A stretch of 64,000 nt of DNA, from NCBI RefSeq assembly GCF_021223605.1, contig NZ_CP075175.1, positions 1,964,001 to 2,028,000 of the forward strand, read 5' to 3'. Of this stretch, positions 35,837 through 44,635 are shown in pieces. Source of the DNA: Paenibacillus sp. 481 (GTDB taxonomy: Bacteria > Bacillota > Bacilli > Paenibacillales > Paenibacillaceae). Each line of letters opens with the position of its first letter. The stretch's first letter is position 1. The notes beneath the pieces are model-generated. The model had not been told where the DNA came from and searched no databases. It saw only the letters and a program-made list of their open reading frames with translations. The position numbers were made by a program, and so were the translations under genes.

Positions 35837-37708
35837 ATGAAACGCACGAAATTAGGGGTAGCCGTTTCTTTAACGGCGATTTTAGCTTCAGTACTTGCAA
35901 GTCCAGCTTATGGTGCACCACTTAAACCGATTAATCATATCGATTGGATGCAGAACAAGCAATACATTTCTGGTTCTACAGACGGTTTGGCGTTAGAGCG
36001 CCCTGTCACAATGGCAGAAGTTGTTGTTATGTTGGCACGTGTACAAGATAAAGAGAGATCGGTAACTCAAGTTGACGCATCTATCCGTCACTGGGCTGGC
36101 AAGGCTTTGACATGGGCGAAGCAAGAGAACGTTGTCACTTCCGAGCAGTTGAAGCAACTGAATACTCCAGCTTCTGCATCGTTCGTGCAGCAAGCAGCTA
36201 AAGCAGCAGGCGTTGAACTTGAATTGACAGGTGAAACAATTTCCCGTGAAGCGTTCTTTAAAGCTTTGGGCGATTCCATCACAATGCATTTGACAATCGG
36301 ACACACGAATGATGTGCACGGTCACATTACTGAAGATACTCGCGGCAAAGAAATGGGTTACGCTAAATTGGCGACACTCATGAAAGCGCTTCGCGAAGAA
36401 AATAAAAATACGCTGCTTATTGATGCAGGCGATATGATTCAAGGTACAATCTACGTTAACTTGTCCAAAGGCGAGTCCGTTACAGACGTGGTGTACCCAC
36501 TCGGCTATGACATGATGGTCGCTGGTAACCATGAATTTGATTTCGGTCATGAACAATTAACGAAATTAACAAAAATGTTCAAGTTCCCAGTATTGGGTGC
36601 AAACGTATTTGATGCACAAGGCAAACCAATGTTGAAGCCTTACGTAATTAAAGAAATCGAAGGCAAGAAGTTTGCTTTCCTTGGCCTCGTAACAGATGAA
36701 ACGCCAATTACGACGCATCCTGACAACGTAAAAGGCTTGAAGTTCGAAGATACAGTGGAAACAGCGAAGCAATGGGTTCCTAAATTGCAAAAAGAAGCGG
36801 ACCACGTTATTCTCGTGTCCCACTCCGGCTTGGCACAAGATCGCAAAATTGCACAAGAAGTTAAAGGTGTAGACCTGATTATCGGTGGTCACTCCCATAC
36901 GCAACTTAATGAGCCAGAGCTTGTAAATGGCGTGTACATCGTACAAGACTGGGAGTACAGCAAATCCCTTGGCCGCGTAGATATGTTCTACCACAAGGAT
37001 GAGCTTGTTCACTTCTCCGGCGGCTTGATCGAGTACAACAAAGATACGAAGCCAGACGAAGAAGTTGCGAAGCTTGTCGATAAAGTGAAAAAAGACGCTG
37101 ACGGACTGTTGAGCGAGAAAATTGCTAAAGCAAGCGTTGCTTTGGACGGTGGCCGTGATAAAATCCGCTCCGAAGAAACGAACTTGGGTAACATGATCGC
37201 TGACGCAATGTTGGAGCGCACACGCTCGATGCCAGGCTTCGAAGCAGATGTTGCTTTGACAAATGGCGGCGGTATCCGTACGTCTATCCCAGCCGGCGAA
37301 GTTACAAAACGCCACTTGTATGACGTGCTTCCGTTCCCTAACACGTTAGCCGTTGTAGAAGTTACGGGCACTGATTTGAAAGCTGCGCTTGAAAATGGCG
37401 TTAGCGATATCGAAGCTGGTGGCGGACGCTTCCCACAAGTTGGCGGCATGTCCTTTACATTTGACGTGAAGCAACCTGCTGGCAGCCGTGTTACTGACGT
37501 AAAAGTTGGCGGCAAAGCGCTTGAAGAAGCTAAAACGTACCGTGTAGCTACGAATGACTTCCTGATCGCAGGCGGCGACGGCTACGAGTCGTTCAAAGGC
37601 AAAAAAGCGCTGAACACAGGCGTTACTTTGTACGAAACTGTTGAAGATTACATCATCAACAAAAAAGAGTTGTCCCCTAAAGTGGACAACCGTATGGTAA
37701 AAAAATAA
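35837..37708 (+). CDS. Secreted 5'-nucleotidase/2',3'-cyclic phosphodiesterase with SLH-like N-terminus
   Basis: UshA/YfkN-type exoenzyme for scavenging nucleosides and phosphate. The signal peptide (residues 1-27) ends at AYGA-P. Residues 30-145 contain a degenerate SLH-like segment (GSTDGLALERPVTMAEVVVMLARV and HWAGKALTWAKQENVV). The metallophosphoesterase domain (about 152-370) shows TNDVHGH, LLIDAGDMIQGT, AGNHEFDFG and IIGGHSHTQL. The 5'-nucleotidase C-domain (about 400-590) has TNLGNMIADA-like ETNLGNMIADAM, LTNGGGIRTSIPAG and the substrate Phe/Tyr region GGDGYESF. GGCGGAGGGG precedes the ATG. Confidence 0.9.
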   Translation: MKRTKLGVAVSLTAILASVLASPAYGAPLKPINHIDWMQNKQYISGSTDGLALERPVTMAEVVVMLARVQDKERSVTQVDASIRHWAGKALTWAKQENVVTSEQLKQLNTPASASFVQQAAKAAGVELELTGETISREAFFKALGDSITMHLTIGHTNDVHGHITEDTRGKEMGYAKLATLMKALREENKNTLLIDAGDMIQGTIYVNLSKGESVTDVVYPLGYDMMVAGNHEFDFGHEQLTKLTKMFKFPVLGANVFDAQGKPMLKPYVIKEIEGKKFAFLGLVTDETPITTHPDNVKGLKFEDTVETAKQWVPKLQKEADHVILVSHSGLAQDRKIAQEVKGVDLIIGGHSHTQLNEPELVNGVYIVQDWEYSKSLGRVDMFYHKDELVHFSGGLIEYNKDTKPDEEVAKLVDKVKKDADGLLSEKIAKASVALDGGRDKIRSEETNLGNMIADAMLERTRSMPGFEADVALTNGGGIRTSIPAGEVTKRHLYDVLPFPNTLAVVEVTGTDLKAALENGVSDIEAGGGRFPQVGGMSFTFDVKQPAGSRVTDVKVGGKALEEAKTYRVATNDFLIAGGDGYESFKGKKALNTGVTLYETVEDYIINKKELSPKVDNRMVKK

Positions 37709-37751
37709 GTTAGTCTGGTTCTTCCAAGTGAAGTAGACCCGAATAACATGC

Positions 37752-37791
37752 AGCGACCGTTTCCCAATAGCTCCACTGGGAAACGGTCGCT
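37752..37791. terminator. Bidirectional terminator
   Basis: Perfect 15-bp stem AGCGACCGTTTCCCA / TGGGAAACGGTCGCT between convergent genes; the T run is weak on both sides. Confidence 0.75.
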
Positions 37792-37804
37792 ACTCTTTAT
37801 ACGA

Positions 37805-38476
37805 TTAATGCGGCAACAAAGGTTGCTCCCATTTCACTTTGTTAAACAGTAAAGAGCTGCCGCTCATCAAATCAAACATCGCGGTAATACGCACATAGTT
37901 CTTAATGCCTTCGTGAGCAGAGAAATATTGATTCCCCACTAAAAATGCTATGTAAAAGTCATCCCAGCTGCTATACGATTGCTGAATTAATCGGGCCGCT
38001 CTGATCTTGTTTTCCCAAGCCTCTTCCTCCGTAATGTACTTCTTGGCCACACCGATTCGGCTCAAATAAATTGCCCAAGCACATCCAAACGCGGTAATGT
38101 TACCGGAAGGTAGCTGGTATAAACATTTATGAACGACATCCAGCTTGGCATGATCACTCTTTTCATCGCCAACCTCCACATACTTGTTGCGTGCCTGTTC
38201 GGAGAGCGCAAATAAATGAGCATGCAAACTTCGATACTCTTCACGACACCCATCGTCCAGCAGCCAAGCAATCTGTTTCTTCAAATCGTCATCATCTTTG
38301 AGTTCCCATAGTTTAAACGCGTCTAAAAACGGCCATTTCCACCATAGCTTATTAATGAGCTTAAACTCATAGGCTACATAGTAGTTCCTCATCCAACCAT
38401 GGATACAGCCGGATGTAAGACAGCGAAAATAAAGCTCTAGTGATTTTTTTTGTTTCTTTGAGTATTGACTGAGCAT
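37805..38476 (-). CDS. DUF1266 protein of the HscC operon
   Basis: A 223-residue cytoplasmic protein. The family core is visible at about residues 130-205: GNITAFGCAWAIYLSRIGVAKKYITEEEAWENKIRAARLIQQ followed by YSSWDDFYIAFLVGNQYFS. The N-terminal part (residues 10-70) is rich in Trp, Tyr and Lys and is not assigned. DUF1266 genes (ybeR and ybeU in E. coli) sit beside hscC and J-protein genes, and the same association is seen here: it follows the J-protein by 17 bp with AGGAGG. A client-adaptor or substrate of the chaperone pair is an inference. Confidence 0.82.
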   Translation of the reverse strand: MLSQYSKKQKKSLELYFRCLTSGCIHGWMRNYYVAYEFKLINKLWWKWPFLDAFKLWELKDDDDLKKQIAWLLDDGCREEYRSLHAHLFALSEQARNKYVEVGDEKSDHAKLDVVHKCLYQLPSGNITAFGCAWAIYLSRIGVAKKYITEEEAWENKIRAARLIQQSYSSWDDFYIAFLVGNQYFSAHEGIKNYVRITAMFDLMSGSSLLFNKVKWEQPLLPH

Positions 38477-38493
38477 GCAGCATCCTCCTGATG

Positions 38494-39918
38494 TTAGGTT
38501 GAGAACAAATACGCTGTCTTACACGTCTTCCACAAGTTCTTGAGTACAATAAACAGGACTACAATCGTCCAGACGTAAGATAGATCTACGAACAATTCGC
38601 ATACCCCATACACCAACAAAGTCATCCAGCTTAAATTTAAAAATACAACAAAATGGTTAAGTAAATCGTACCATGCCGTTTTTCGCCTTATTTCGGGGCT
38701 AAAGTTGTTATATTTTTGTGAATGTAAGTTCTTATTTCGCAAACGCAACATCTGTACACCATGGCGAAAATGATAGAAGCGATTTAATGCGACCATTTTC
38801 TGCTCCGTCTGCTGCCATGCCGCTTCCACATTCCCCACTGCGACATGACATTGCAAGGACAAGCATATGACATCTTGCTGCTCAGGATAACCCTCTAACA
38901 GCGATTCGCATTCTACCCATGCTTCCTCGTAGCGTCGCTCGTCATATAGTAGTTGTGCACGCAGCAAATACGCTTCCATTTGAACAGGTTGCAACGCGAT
39001 GGCGTGATTGAGGCATACTAGCGCTTCGTCCACTTTTTCAAGCTGAATAAAATTTTTCGCTCTTATCAGTTGCAAGTCTGGATCATCTTGATATAAGTCA
39101 TTAGCCTCTGCTAACGTGCTTTCAAGAAATCCCCTCATATCGGGGTCATCTTTCATGAGCATAAACTGCGCGGATTGACGCAAGTTTAAATATTCTTCAA
39201 CATGAGCAGCATCTGGCTCCTTAATCGCAAAACAGATATAGCCAAGCGCCATGACTCCTTCTACTTGCTGCAACACATACGTAACTAGCCCTTCTTCGTA
39301 GCATTCCAGCATTTCTTCCCTATTTTCACGAAGATCAAATGTATCATCTAACAATTTCCACACTTCATGCGGCAAATGACTGTTCCGTCCCAAGAACTCC
39401 ATTAGCTCATCCAGTCTCGCTTCGTGTTCCCCGATATCCCATGTGAAGTCTTCGTTAAACAGCGCTTGCCATTGGTGTAGATTCACACGCAGCGAAATAT
39501 CTTCATACAACTTCTCAAGTTGGCGATAAAATGGGCTGTTGCCATCTTCCTCTGTATCATCTTCGTCAGATTCAGCTATGTATGTTTCCATCCACGTCTC
39601 TTGTCTGAACTCGACTTGCACAGTCTCCATAGAATGCTTGGTCTGTTCGATCTGTTCGACCTGTTCAGTTAGTTCAGTTAGTTCAGTCAGTTCAGCTGAT
39701 TCATTGTAGGAGTCATCTAATTCATCCAATTCGCTAAATGCGGCTTGTGCCGCTTGTTGTCTAGACTGCCTCAGAGCAGTATCATAAGCTTCCCTCAGCT
39801 GCTGGTAGCCACTCGGGTCTGACTCCGGATGATGTATTTTGAGCTTTGCCGCATACGCCTTTTTAATAACGGACATATCCTTCGTAGGCTCTATACCTAG
39901 TACATCCCATATTCTCAC
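38494..39918 (-). CDS. J-domain/TPR protein, partner of HscC
   Basis: A short J-domain is at the N-terminus ([20 protein letters not shown], then [20 protein letters not shown]). The signature is HPE rather than HPD. Residues about 85-115 are an acidic Glu/Thr/Leu repeat ([11 protein letters not shown]). The middle is helical, with TPR-like units (about 290-400, [20 protein letters not shown]). The last 60 residues have two hydrophobic segments ([30 protein letters not shown]), so it may be membrane-anchored at the C-terminus. I choose the GTG at 39918, whose GTGA overlaps the hscC stop; an in-frame ATG at 39933 is the alternative. Confidence 0.85.
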   Translation of the reverse strand: MRIWDVLGIEPTKDMSVIKKAYAAKLKIHHPESDPSGYQQLREAYDTALRQSRQQAAQAAFSELDELDDSYNESAELTELTELTEQVEQIEQTKHSMETVQVEFRQETWMETYIAESDEDDTEEDGNSPFYRQLEKLYEDISLRVNLHQWQALFNEDFTWDIGEHEARLDELMEFLGRNSHLPHEVWKLLDDTFDLRENREEMLECYEEGLVTYVLQQVEGVMALGYICFAIKEPDAAHVEEYLNLRQSAQFMLMKDDPDMRGFLESTLAEANDLYQDDPDLQLIRAKNFIQLEKVDEALVCLNHAIALQPVQMEAYLLRAQLLYDERRYEEAWVECESLLEGYPEQQDVICLSLQCHVAVGNVEAAWQQTEQKMVALNRFYHFRHGVQMLRLRNKNLHSQKYNNFSPEIRRKTAWYDLLNHFVVFLNLSWMTLLVYGVCELFVDLSYVWTIVVLFIVLKNLWKTCKTAYLFST

Positions 39919-41606
39919 GTGAAATATTCCCATCCTTCCATATGAGCCAACTGCTGCTTGTACAATTCAGCAGCTTTTTCAATGATTCGGCTATTTTGCG
40001 TCTGCAAGGCTTGTTCAAATTCTCGTATGCAGCGAGCTATCATTTCACGCTTCTCTCCCAGCGCCTCTTCATACATGCGCTCCCCACTAGCAAGCAGCAA
40101 CCTGTTCTCCGCGCGGTCGCGAGGATGAATCTTAATGTTGCTTATCTCTAGCAAACGGGCTTCAATCTGCTCGTTCGTCAGCTTGCCGGGATTTTGCTCA
40201 ATCACGATTCGCTCTTTCTTGCCGGTCGTTACACTAATGACTTCGACTTCAAGAATGCCGTTAATGTCGTATGTATACCTTACGTCTATGCTCTGATCCC
40301 CTGCCGGAGCCGGCGGGACATTAATCTCAACCTCACCAAGCTTTAGGTTGTTATCGACCCGTCTACTCTCCCCTTGGTATACATCGACCAAGATCATTTT
40401 CTGGTTGTCCTTTATCGTGTACAATCGTTCCACTCGGCTAACAGGTATCGGGGTATTTCGCTCAATAATCGGAAAGTAATGTCCACTGGATAACTGCCCG
40501 TTGTCCAATCTCTTCATTACACCCGTTCCAAGCGTATACGGGCATACATCCGTCAGTATCATTTCCTCCAACGCTTCATCTCTTTGCTTCAAGGCAGCCT
40601 GAACCGCTGCCCCCAAAGCTACAGTCTCATCCGGATGAATACTCGCATAAGGCACCTTGCCGAACATTCGTCCGATCGTATGCTTAATAAGCGGCATTCT
40701 GGTGGTGCCTCCAATCATGACAACTCCATCAAGATCAGTAGGTTGAAGGGAAGCATCCCGCAACGCTCGGATCACAGGCTGACGCAAACGAACAAGCAGC
40801 GGCAGCGCCAACTGCTCCAACTCTGCTCTACTTACTTGCAGCTTATATTCTTGCCCATGCACCGTCAGGCTCATTGTGGCAACAGGCTCCTCGCCAAGCG
40901 TGCGCTTGCACTGCTCCGCTTGCTTGTACAGAGCAGACTTTGCCTTCGGATCAGTCAACTCAATCTGCTTCTGCTCGATAAAATGAGTAACGAGCAGTTC
41001 GGTAAAGTCTTCGCCACCCAAATAGTTATCGCCAGCAATGGATTTGACCTCCATGACTCCTTCGAACATTTCTAGGATGGACACATCATACGTTCCACCG
41101 CCAAGATCGAACACGAGAAAGCTCGTATCCTGTCCTTTTTGGTGCAGCCCATAAGCAAGTGCAGCCGCTGTTGGCTCGCTAATAAGCCGCTCTACGGTTA
41201 ATCCCGCCATTTCGGCCGCATACTTGGTCGCTTTGCGTTGCACATCGTTAAAATACGCGGGCACACTAATGACCGCTTCTGTGACTGGCTTACCCAAATA
41301 AGCTTCCGCATCCTCTTTGAGCGATCGAAGGATGAACGATGATAGCTCCTCCGACGTGAGAGTCAGCTGGCCCAAATGATACTTTTTATCCGTCCCCATA
41401 AATCGCTTGAAGGTGGAGGCCGTCAAATGGGGATGAGTAATTTGCCTTTCCTGTGCAACTCTACCTACTAAAATATCTCCGTTGTCATCAACACTTACTA
41501 TAGAAGGAGTCAAATGCTCCCCTAGCACATTCGGTATGATAACTGCCTGAGCGCCATCCCAGCAGGCAACTAAACTATTGGTCGTTCCAAGATCAATTCC
41601 TATCAT
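39915..41606 (-). CDS. hscC: HscC-type Hsp70 chaperone
   Basis: DnaK-family ATPase of 563 residues, shorter than DnaK and lacking most of the C-terminal lid, as in HscC. Motifs: [14 protein letters not shown] (phosphate 1), [13 protein letters not shown] (phosphate 2), [14 protein letters not shown] and [14 protein letters not shown] (adenosine). The substrate-binding part includes CPYTLGTGV and [22 protein letters not shown]. The ATG at 41606 has AGGGAG nine bases upstream; a TTG two codons earlier is less likely. It heads an operon with the J-protein (4-bp overlap) and DUF1266. This specialised chaperone probably serves a narrow client set; the client is unknown. Confidence 0.92.
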   Translation of the reverse strand: MIGIDLGTTNSLVACWDGAQAVIIPNVLGEHLTPSIVSVDDNGDILVGRVAQERQITHPHLTASTFKRFMGTDKKYHLGQLTLTSEELSSFILRSLKEDAEAYLGKPVTEAVISVPAYFNDVQRKATKYAAEMAGLTVERLISEPTAAALAYGLHQKGQDTSFLVFDLGGGTYDVSILEMFEGVMEVKSIAGDNYLGGEDFTELLVTHFIEQKQIELTDPKAKSALYKQAEQCKRTLGEEPVATMSLTVHGQEYKLQVSRAELEQLALPLLVRLRQPVIRALRDASLQPTDLDGVVMIGGTTRMPLIKHTIGRMFGKVPYASIHPDETVALGAAVQAALKQRDEALEEMILTDVCPYTLGTGVMKRLDNGQLSSGHYFPIIERNTPIPVSRVERLYTIKDNQKMILVDVYQGESRRVDNNLKLGEVEINVPPAPAGDQSIDVRYTYDINGILEVEVISVTTGKKERIVIEQNPGKLTNEQIEARLLEISNIKIHPRDRAENRLLLASGERMYEEALGEKREMIARCIREFEQALQTQNSRIIEKAAELYKQQLAHMEGWEYFT

Positions 41607-41868
41607 TCTCAAAGACTCCCTCTGCTACCATTTGATATCCATACAATCTAATATCCATATAATCTAGCTTGTGTTATCGATATCATTTCATTATTTCAAA
41701 ATTTTAGACAACAGTAAACTTAGGAAAAGTCACGAAAGCCAAAATAACAAAGAAACAGGTCACTCGGTGTGCGTCTCGATTGGAGGCACTTCTCTAGCGT
41801 GCTATTATACTTTTTTGCAAGAGAGCCAGTACCTTGTGGAGGTGGTTGAATGCGTTAGGAAAAAGTTC

Positions 41869-41989
41869 AGGAGAAGTTCAGAAGAAACTCAGAAGAAACT
41901 CAGAAGACGCTCAGAAGACACTCAGAAGACGCTCAGAAGACGCTCAGAAGACGCTCAGAAGATGCACAGAAGATGCTCAAAAGAAGTTC
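41869..41989 (+). repeat. Tandem 11-bp repeat, 11 units (AGAAGACGCTC)
   Basis: Eleven contiguous 11-bp units: 41880-41901 AGAAGAAACTC x2, then AGAAGACGCTC and variants to 41989. The period is not a multiple of 3, and every frame gives a similar Arg/Lys/Glu-rich 11-residue repeat, so coding is not implied. Confidence 0.85.
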
Positions 41990-42728
41990 GGGAACGATCC
42001 CCTGACGAGTAGGTAGTTTGCGAAGCGCTACGTTCTCATGCAAAAGATGGCATCCGCCGCTAACGGATCTCACGAAGCTTATTTCACCCATATTCATCGA
42101 TGTTGATTTCTAACGGTTATCAGCGCGCTTAATTAACGTTTTTTGTTGCATCTTCAGCTATTTTCATTAGAATAAGCGCTACCTGAACCGTTAGATTTTA
42201 AAATTGCGTTTATTCGTAAGAATAACGACAATTGTAACCGTTAGAGGTAAAAGATAAGAGATAAGGGGCGTTTCATAGCCAAAGTACGTTCGCCATGGAT
42301 CGGTGTCAGGTGCACTCCATTCTACAAACACCATTAACCTCTCTTGGACACTATTTCTGTTTGCTTCAAGTCTCCTCTAGGTTTCCTCCAGTCAATAAGC
42401 AGTTTCGGACCTCTAGCGTTTCTATCAGCTTGTATGATTTACAAGTTACCCAAGTCATTTCGAGCACTTACGTTTAATTGGATAACATACATACGAAAAA
42501 ATTTTTAGCACAGCGGAAAGATCGAAGCTAGAAGCCCCTGAAATCCGAGTAAGCTTTAACACGATCTATCGCTGGCTATACGCGGTTTTGCTCGCACAAG
42601 ATGTTGTCACCGCTGTCCACTGTCCACTGCCTGCTGTCCACTGTCCTCGTCCGGCAAGCAACGCTAACCTATAGTTGCAAAGCTGGTGCAAAAAGGTCGC
42701 TAAGCCAATGACTAGCGTAATCGCTCAA
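41990..42728. other. Gene-free stretch holding dispersed element copy A
   Basis: Between hscC and the LacI gene (1.2 kb in all) I see no credible gene. The contents are the 11-bp repeat, the 184-bp element at 42061-42244, and a region at 42600-42660 with small CTGTCCAC repeats. Confidence 0.5.
42061..42244. repeat. 184-bp dispersed palindromic element, copy A
   Basis: Boxes TAACGG at offsets 0 and 50 and inverted AACCGTTA at offsets 125 and 175. Ends are CTAACGG...CCGTTAG. The inner arms (42111-42131 and 42173-42193) can pair as TAACGGTT..GCGCTTA. It aligns without gaps to 50900-51083. Confidence 0.8.
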
Positions 42729-42765
42729 CTTTACATTTGTAAAAAATGTAAAGCTCCCTTATACT
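42729..42765 (+). promoter_or_regulatory. Perfect 25-bp palindrome over the LacI-gene promoter
   Basis: CTTTACATTT (42729-42738), centre GTAAA, AAATGTAAAG (42744-42753). A promoter TTGTAA-17-TATACT (42737-42765) overlaps it. It is a likely operator of the adjacent regulator, i.e. autorepression. Confidence 0.65.
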
Positions 42766-42794
42766 GTTGCTAACACCAGTATGGAGCGTGCACA

Positions 42795-43970
42795 ATGAGC
42801 CAAAAAGTTACGCAGCAGCAAATTGCCGATGCCTTACACCTTTCGCGCAACACGGTTTCGAAAGCGCTGAACAATGAGCCGGGTATGAAGCCTGCAACGC
42901 GGCAGCGCATTGTTCAAAAGGCGCTTGAGCTTGGTTATTCCAAGCTCCATTTTGATCTACATCCCAGCATCGAGCTGAATGTCAGTCGTGAAGCGAGTAC
43001 AACATGGAGCGGATCAGCACACGACTTGGCATACGGATCGGCCAAGCAATCAGCAAATCGATTAACCCATGGATTTGCAAGCGAAGCAGCGCAAACTGCA
43101 AAAACAGCGAGTAAAAACAATTACCTTGTTTCCTTAATCACCCATTCCGATTATATGGGCAATCATTTTTGGTCACCGTTTATAAAAGGGTTAAACCTCT
43201 CCTTAAAAGAAGCTGGCTATACGCTAGCCATGACGCTTGTTGATATGGAAGACGAGAGCGAGCTGCGCTTGCCTCAACTATTTATGCAACAACCTCCCGC
43301 AGGCGTTGTTACAATCGGCCCATTTTTACGCCAATATTATGAACGCATTGCCGCAACAAGTATTCCTGCCTTATTCGTAGATACGTATGCTGATTTTGAC
43401 ATGCATCTGCTGAAATGCGATACGCTGCTTGTCGACAACAAGCGCAGTACCACTGAACTGACACGCCACCTGATAGCGCAAGGGCATCGCGACATTGGCT
43501 TTGTCGGGGACATAGGCTCATGCCTAAGCTACGCCGAGCGCTGGCAAGGATATGTTCAGGCGATGCGCGAATTCGGGCTGCCCGTAAGATCAGAGCAATG
43601 CATTACGAACATGCTCCCGCGTCACTATTATATGGAGGCTGAGCTGGAAGGAGCTTTTGCGCGAATGGCGAACAAGCCTAGCGCTTTCGTCTGTGCCAAT
43701 GACACAATAGCACTTGATATGAAGCGGATCGCTCGGCGAGCCGGACTGCGCGTACCAGAGGATATCGCACTGACCGGATTCGATAATCTTGCTGAATCCG
43801 CTACCGCCCATCCCCCATTAACGACCGTGCATATCCCTAAAGAACAAATGGGGATGCGGGCCGGAGAACAGATTGCATGGCGAATGGCACACCCCGAACG
43901 CTCACAAGAGCTTATTCGTGTCGCTGTGCAGCCCATATGGCGACAATCGTCGACATATCAGCGTCAATAA
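42795..43970 (+). CDS. LacI-family transcriptional regulator
   Basis: Sugar-responsive repressor. The HTH at residues 5-27 (TQQQIADALHLSRNTVSKAL) includes the standard recognition helix, followed by a hinge. Residues about 55-100 are an unusual Ala/Ser-rich insert before the ligand domain begins at NYLVSLITHSDYMGNHFWSP. The effector domain ends with IALTGFDNLAESATAHPPLTTV, which is typical. The start has only a modest GGAG. The neighbouring GH130 remnant suggests that the original regulon concerned manno- or glucosyl-oligosaccharides, but no intact sugar gene is present. Confidence 0.88.
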   Translation: MSQKVTQQQIADALHLSRNTVSKALNNEPGMKPATRQRIVQKALELGYSKLHFDLHPSIELNVSREASTTWSGSAHDLAYGSAKQSANRLTHGFASEAAQTAKTASKNNYLVSLITHSDYMGNHFWSPFIKGLNLSLKEAGYTLAMTLVDMEDESELRLPQLFMQQPPAGVVTIGPFLRQYYERIAATSIPALFVDTYADFDMHLLKCDTLLVDNKRSTTELTRHLIAQGHRDIGFVGDIGSCLSYAERWQGYVQAMREFGLPVRSEQCITNMLPRHYYMEAELEGAFARMANKPSAFVCANDTIALDMKRIARRAGLRVPEDIALTGFDNLAESATAHPPLTTVHIPKEQMGMRAGEQIAWRMAHPERSQELIRVAVQPIWRQSSTYQRQ

Positions 43971-44024
43971 TGGTTCCCGTTACATAGCTATATCACCATG
44001 ACAAATGCAAAGTGAGATTTATGT

Positions 44025-44291
44025 ATGAGCCAAAGCCAAAACCAGAATCAGACCCAGAACCAGGACCAGAACCAAAATCAAAATCAAAATCAAAATCAAA
44101 TCCAGAGCGAGAATCAAATCAAGATCGTCGGCGACGTACCAAACGTAGCTTTCCCTTGTGCATCGCTGGTCGACGCCCCTACTGGACGAATCGCCATTTA
44201 TTATGGTGCGGCCGGCACGGTTACCGCATTGGCTTTTGGTTATGTGGCTGATATTATTCATTTTGTAAAAAATAACTCCCGTGTAAAGTAG
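44025..44291 (+). pseudogene. GH130 glycoside phosphorylase remnant joined to an Asn-Gln repeat
   Basis: The 88-codon frame has two unlike halves. Residues 1-30 are an Asn/Gln simple repeat encoded by 6-bp units (AAAATC/CAGAAC). Residues 34-85 (VGDVPNVAFPCASLVD, TGRIAIYYGAAGTVTALAFG, then helix DIIHFVKNNS) match the C-terminal end of GH130 mannoside phosphorylases, whose usual YYGAADT reads YYGAAGT here. All catalytic parts are missing. No good ribosome site is present. The frame may be a relic created by deletion plus repeat growth; translation is doubtful. Confidence 0.65.
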
Positions 44292-44371
44292 CCCCGTTTC
44301 ACTCGGCAACCTACTTACCACGCATTATTGTGCATTTGTAAACTAAATAACAAAATATGACAACTCAAAAC

Positions 44372-44400
44372 TTGACATATTGTGCATCTCATTTTACACT
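44372..44400 (+). promoter_or_regulatory. Promoter of a short transcript before pnuC
   Basis: TTGACA (44372-44377), 17-bp spacer, TACACT (44395-44400). A direct repeat TATTGTGCAT occurs at 44326-44335 and again at 44378-44387 inside the spacer, which could be an operator. Confidence 0.55.
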
Positions 44401-44406
44401 CAAAGT

Positions 44407-44524
44407 ATATTACATCAGTAATTTGCAAAGATGCTTACAACCCATGTATATATGCTTTCTTTGTAACCCCGAACAGGGCCTCTAACCTCGCGGCAATCGC
44501 GAAGCTAGGGGCCTTGTTTTTTTA
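44407..44524 (+). ncRNA. Candidate ~118-nt small RNA
   Basis: Lies between a promoter (44372-44400) and a strong terminator (44473-44524), with no ORF. An internal pairing TTACAA/TTGTAA is possible. pnuC has its own promoter after the terminator, so this need not be its leader. Confidence 0.45.
44473..44524 (+). terminator. Strong terminator of the short transcript
   Basis: Long stem around AGGGCCTCTA...TAGGGGCCT with an inner CGCG stem, followed by a T run. Confidence 0.85.
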
Positions 44525-44544
44525 TGTATGCACCTGTATTTTCC

Positions 44545-44573
44545 TTGACAGTCCCACCTGAAGAGCGTAACAT
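44545..44573 (+). promoter_or_regulatory. Sigma-A promoter of pnuC
   Basis: TTGACA (44545-44550), 17-bp spacer, TAACAT (44568-44573), 63 bp before the start codon. Confidence 0.65.
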
Positions 44574-44635
44574 TTTTCACGTTATACCAGCTGGAATTAC
44601 ATCCTAATTAGAAGACACAAAGGGGAGAATAAGTC

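Noticed and set aside
41869-41989. Possible CRISPR array
   Set aside because: The units are contiguous 11-mers without spacers and no cas genes are near.
41671-42012. 113-codon frame over the 11-bp repeat
   Set aside because: The protein repeat is produced by the 11-bp array in any frame; no ribosome site.
44292-44635. NAD-II or other known riboswitch before pnuC
   Set aside because: I could not place the conserved bases of a known pnuC-associated switch; kept only as a possible small RNA or unknown leader.
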